Part shown: positions 61,586 through 64,000 of the stretch, piece by piece
How positions within the stretch are numbered: the first letter of the stretch is position 1
Layout of the letters: the number at the start of each line of letters is the position of its first letter
Made by a program: the position numbers and the translations under genes
The notes under the pieces: model-generated
Seen by the model: the letters and a program-made list of their open reading frames with translations, nothing else
Told to the model about the DNA's origin: nothing
Database searches by the model: none
Origin: Oscillospiraceae bacterium
Lineage (GTDB): Bacteria; Bacillota; Clostridia; Oscillospirales; Ruminococcaceae
Assembly (NCBI GenBank): GCA_017472965.1
Contig: JAFUNR010000004.1
Span: forward strand, 1 to 64,000
Direction of reading: 5' to 3'
DNA: 64,000 bases

Positions 61586-63721
61586 ATGCAGAATTATGCA
61601 CGCAATACAGGTGTTCCCTTTGAAACCTACAATACCGCGGCTACAGCGCAGGAATGTGCCCGGGCGGCTGCATATTACCGGAAGCTGGTGGAGCAGCCGG
61701 CAGATTTTCCGTGCTCTTTCCGGCTGGACGGAACGCAGTATCAGGGCTTCGGTGCGGATTTTACCCGCGTATCTGCCGAAGCGGAAACAGCGGAAAATAA
61801 GCGCACGGATACGCTGGTGTTCCGGCATACCTCCGGTCTGCAGGTCACGGCGATTTGTGCGCACTATCCCGATTTCGCTGCGTTCGAATGGACCCTGTGG
61901 TTTGAAGCCGGCGGCGCGGACAGTCCGCGCATCCATGCCCTGAACGGCGCGGATGTGCATTTTGGCGGTAAAGCGCCCCGCCTTTGCGGCATTCTGGGCG
62001 ATGCCCGCAATGAGGATTTCGGCACCGAGGCCGAGATGCTGCAGGGCAATCTGGGCTATGTGGGCGCGACCTACGGCATGAACAACCAGCCGTACGATAA
62101 CCCGCTCGCCCTTGGCATCCCCTACGAGATGAAGCCCCGGGGCGGCTGCGCCTCCAACCACGAGTTTCCATATTTCAAGCTGCAGTTTGAAAATGACGGC
62201 GTTTTTACGGCAGTCGGCTGGCCGGGCCAGTGGCGCGCCGGCTTTCTGGCCGGTCGCGAGGGCGTGCGCCTGAGCATCGGACAGGAGTTTCTGGACACTA
62301 TCCTGCACCCCGGCGAAAAGCTGCGTACCCCGCTGAACTGCTTTGTGCTGTATGATGGCTGCGATGCCGACCGTCAGGCCAACCTGTGGCGCCGCTTTAT
62401 GATGGAGTGCAATATGCCACGCCGCAACGGGCAGCTGATGCAGCCGGCCACAGCCTCGCTGCCGGTGGGTACGGCTCTGATGGCCACCGCCACCGAGGAA
62501 AACCAGCTGGCCCGCATCAAAGCGTATCGGGATAAGGGCATCCACTGGGATTACTGGTGGATGGATGCCGGCTGGTATACCATCGGCACCAACGGCGAGT
62601 GCCCGCAGGAGCTGGATGACTACGGCTTCTCCGGCACATGGGAGCTGCGGGAAAAGGATTTCCCCACCCGCATGAAGGCGATCTCCGACTGTATGGCCGA
62701 GACCGGCGGCGAGACCATTCTCTGGTTCGAGCCGGAGCGCTGCGGCCTTGAGCCGGATACCCTGCGGGATGACGGCACGACCCTGAAGAAGGAGTGGCTG
62801 CTCAATTACCGGTGGGAGGTCTCCGTTCCCCGCAAGGACGGCAGTATGATGACCGTTCCCATGCAGATGGTCAATCTGGGAGATCCCGATTGCTATACAT
62901 GGCTGCGCGACCGCATTTTCAAGGTCCTGCGTGAGGGCAACATCGGTCTTTACCGCGAGGATCACAACATCCGTCCGCTGGAATACTGGAAGCGTACCGA
63001 TGAGCCCGGGCGCATCGGCCTGACCGAGAACAAATACATCATCAACCATCTGCGCCTGTGGGATGATATCCGTGCCGAATTTGACGGGATGTTTATCGAC
63101 AGCTGCGCCTCCGGCGGCCGCCGCAACGATCTGGAAAGCATGCGCCGCGCCCTGCCGCTGCACCTGAGCGATTTCTTCAACTGGCGCTTCTCCTGCCGGC
63201 AGGCGGTGCAGCAGTCCATGTTTGCCTGGTTCCCGTATTTCAAGTCCTGGACAAAATTCATGGAGGAAAAGCTGGACGATACGCTGGAGTATCAGATGCG
63301 CACCTCCATGGCGCCGTTTACCAGCGTGCGTGTGGATTGTCTGGATATGACGGACGAAACCGCTGCATCCATCCGCACTTATCTGGATGAGTGGCGTGCG
63401 GTGTGCAACTATTATTACGCCGACTATTACCCGCTGCTGGACTGGAACTATGACGAGGGCCGCTGGATGGCGCATATGTTTGTGGATCCCGTCCGTCAGG
63501 AGGGCTTTGTGCAGGCGTATCGCCGTGAACTGAATGACGAGCCGCTGCGGTATATCCCGCTCAAGGGGCTGGAGCCTGAGGCGCTGTACGAATTTACCGC
63601 CGTGACGGCGGAGGGCGCAAATGTGCGGCTGACAGGCGCACAGGCGATGACAGAGGGTCTGCCGGTTTCGCTTTCGCAGCCGGCAAGCGCTGCGACGGTC
63701 AAGTTCACTGCGGTGGGATGA
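61586..63721 (+). CDS. Alpha-galactosidase (GH36-like)
   Basis: 711 residues. A beta-sandwich first third precedes the barrel, whose motifs are WDYWWMDAGWYTIG, LWFEPERC, LYREDHNIRP (nucleophile Asp in the YRxDxN variant) and FIDSCASGGRRNDLESMRR (acid/base Asp). These support a retaining alpha-galactosidase or related alpha-GalNAc enzyme of the GH36 group. No signal peptide. AAAGGTGG precedes the ATG at 61586. It has its own promoter. An opposite-direction terminator at 63735-63778 follows. Confidence 0.87.
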   Translation: MQNYARNTGVPFETYNTAATAQECARAAAYYRKLVEQPADFPCSFRLDGTQYQGFGADFTRVSAEAETAENKRTDTLVFRHTSGLQVTAICAHYPDFAAFEWTLWFEAGGADSPRIHALNGADVHFGGKAPRLCGILGDARNEDFGTEAEMLQGNLGYVGATYGMNNQPYDNPLALGIPYEMKPRGGCASNHEFPYFKLQFENDGVFTAVGWPGQWRAGFLAGREGVRLSIGQEFLDTILHPGEKLRTPLNCFVLYDGCDADRQANLWRRFMMECNMPRRNGQLMQPATASLPVGTALMATATEENQLARIKAYRDKGIHWDYWWMDAGWYTIGTNGECPQELDDYGFSGTWELREKDFPTRMKAISDCMAETGGETILWFEPERCGLEPDTLRDDGTTLKKEWLLNYRWEVSVPRKDGSMMTVPMQMVNLGDPDCYTWLRDRIFKVLREGNIGLYREDHNIRPLEYWKRTDEPGRIGLTENKYIINHLRLWDDIRAEFDGMFIDSCASGGRRNDLESMRRALPLHLSDFFNWRFSCRQAVQQSMFAWFPYFKSWTKFMEEKLDDTLEYQMRTSMAPFTSVRVDCLDMTDETAASIRTYLDEWRAVCNYYYADYYPLLDWNYDEGRWMAHMFVDPVRQEGFVQAYRRELNDEPLRYIPLKGLEPEALYEFTAVTAEGANVRLTGAQAMTEGLPVSLSQPASAATVKFTAVG

Positions 63722-63734
63722 GCTTTTGAAAGCA

Positions 63735-63778
63735 TAAAAAAGCTCCGCATCGCCGGCTGTCTGCCGCGATGCGGAGCT
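63735..63778 (-). terminator. Terminator of the minus-strand gene at the right edge
   Basis: 13-bp stem AGCTCCGCATCGC/GCGATGCGGAGCT (63741-63753 with 63766-63778), followed on minus by six T. Confidence 0.88.
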
Positions 63779-63787
63779 GTATGCAGC

Positions 63788-64000
63788 TCAGATGCCTGCC
63801 ACCTTACAGTTGCGCAGAATAAGGGTGTAAAAATCCAGTGTTTTTGGCGAAATGCTTTGCGGCATACGGGCAGCGACGGTGTGCGCATTGCGCAGCAGAT
63901 CATAATCGGCATTGGGATAACGCCGTTTTGCCCGGTTGGTCATCAGTGCGGCGCACACATGAAGCAGAGCGGTCTCGTCGGGTTTTTTGAGGAAGCGGAT
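63788..64000 (-). CDS. 3' part of an unrecognised gene, cut by the window edge
   Basis: The last 70 residues and TGA stop of a minus-strand frame that runs open to the right edge. The visible part is basic and helical (RFLKKPDETALLHVCAALMT, then NRAKRRYPNADYDLLRNAHT, ending NCKVAGI). The terminator just downstream supports a true gene end. I cannot name a family from this fragment. Confidence 0.6.
   Translation of the reverse strand: MRFLKKPDETALLHVCAALMTNRAKRRYPNADYDLLRNAHTVAARMPQSISPKTLDFYTLILRNCKVAGI

Noticed and set aside
62944-62985. Odd nucleophile motif of the GH36 protein (YREDHN instead of KWDxN)
   Set aside because: YRxDxN variants appear to be normal for a branch of GH36-like enzymes, so this is not evidence of inactivity.
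1-64000. CRISPR arrays, IS elements, tRNA or rRNA genes
   Set aside because: No regularly spaced repeats, transposase motifs or rRNA-like stretches were found by eye. A tRNA scan was not run, so a missed tRNA is possible.

Overview
The window looks like a chromosomal segment of a GC-rich gut Clostridia member. An Oscillospiraceae/Ruminococcaceae-type bacterium close to the Faecalibacterium-Subdoligranulum-Gemmiger group is my best guess from gene content and style, not a proven assignment. Supporting signs are strong AAGGAGG-type ribosome binding sites, dipicolinate synthase genes (a spore-former trait), an ftsEX-M23-S41 cluster and many signal-less glycosidases. I recognise no rRNA, tRNA, phage, IS element or CRISPR array. 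About 46 protein genes fill the window densely on both strands.

Layout. 1-163: an unusual tiled series of hairpins. 181-5184 (minus): a GH78-like rhamnosidase, a DUF4965 glutaminase-like protein and nagB. 5371-11670 (plus): sugar isomerase, DUF4091 protein, Gfo/Idh oxidoreductase, anSME-like radical SAM enzyme and a second, colinear DUF4091 paralogue. 11704-23595: housekeeping and cell-envelope block, with a pseudouridine synthase, a CdaR-type regulator, ftsE, ftsX, a 30-residue membrane peptide, an M23 hydrolase, an S41 protease with an altered catalytic lysine position, dpaA, dpaB, an M20 amidohydrolase, a lipoprotein cyclophilin and a DUF1292 protein. 23612-23869: a structured RNA candidate ending in a terminator just before a sugar kinase. 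23902-40880: ROK kinase, small unknown, manA, an unknown TIM-barrel-like protein, GH20, GH18, a zinc dehydrogenase, nagA, a TcdA-like enzyme, an MBL enzyme and two divergent GH38 alpha-mannosidases. 41071-47566: a heterodimeric ABC exporter and a six-repeat peptidoglycan-binding protein. 47699-63721: further glycan genes (trimerisation-domain GH, sialidase, six-hairpin-like GH, sialate O-acetylesterase, ferredoxin, GH43-like, SGNH hydrolase, sugar ABC importer, GH36). A minus-strand gene is cut by the right edge.

How it fits together. The glycan genes read as an intracellular dismantling route for host-type glycans. The binding protein and two permeases import oligosaccharides. Sialidase and O-acetylesterase, alpha-galactosidase, GH20, GH18 and two GH38 enzymes then trim them, all without signal peptides. 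The ROK kinase plus ManA would feed mannose, and NagA plus NagB would feed N-acetylglucosamine-6-phosphate, into fructose-6-phosphate. No importer ATPase is present, so a shared one elsewhere is inferred. Functions are assigned from motifs read by eye; no database search was run.
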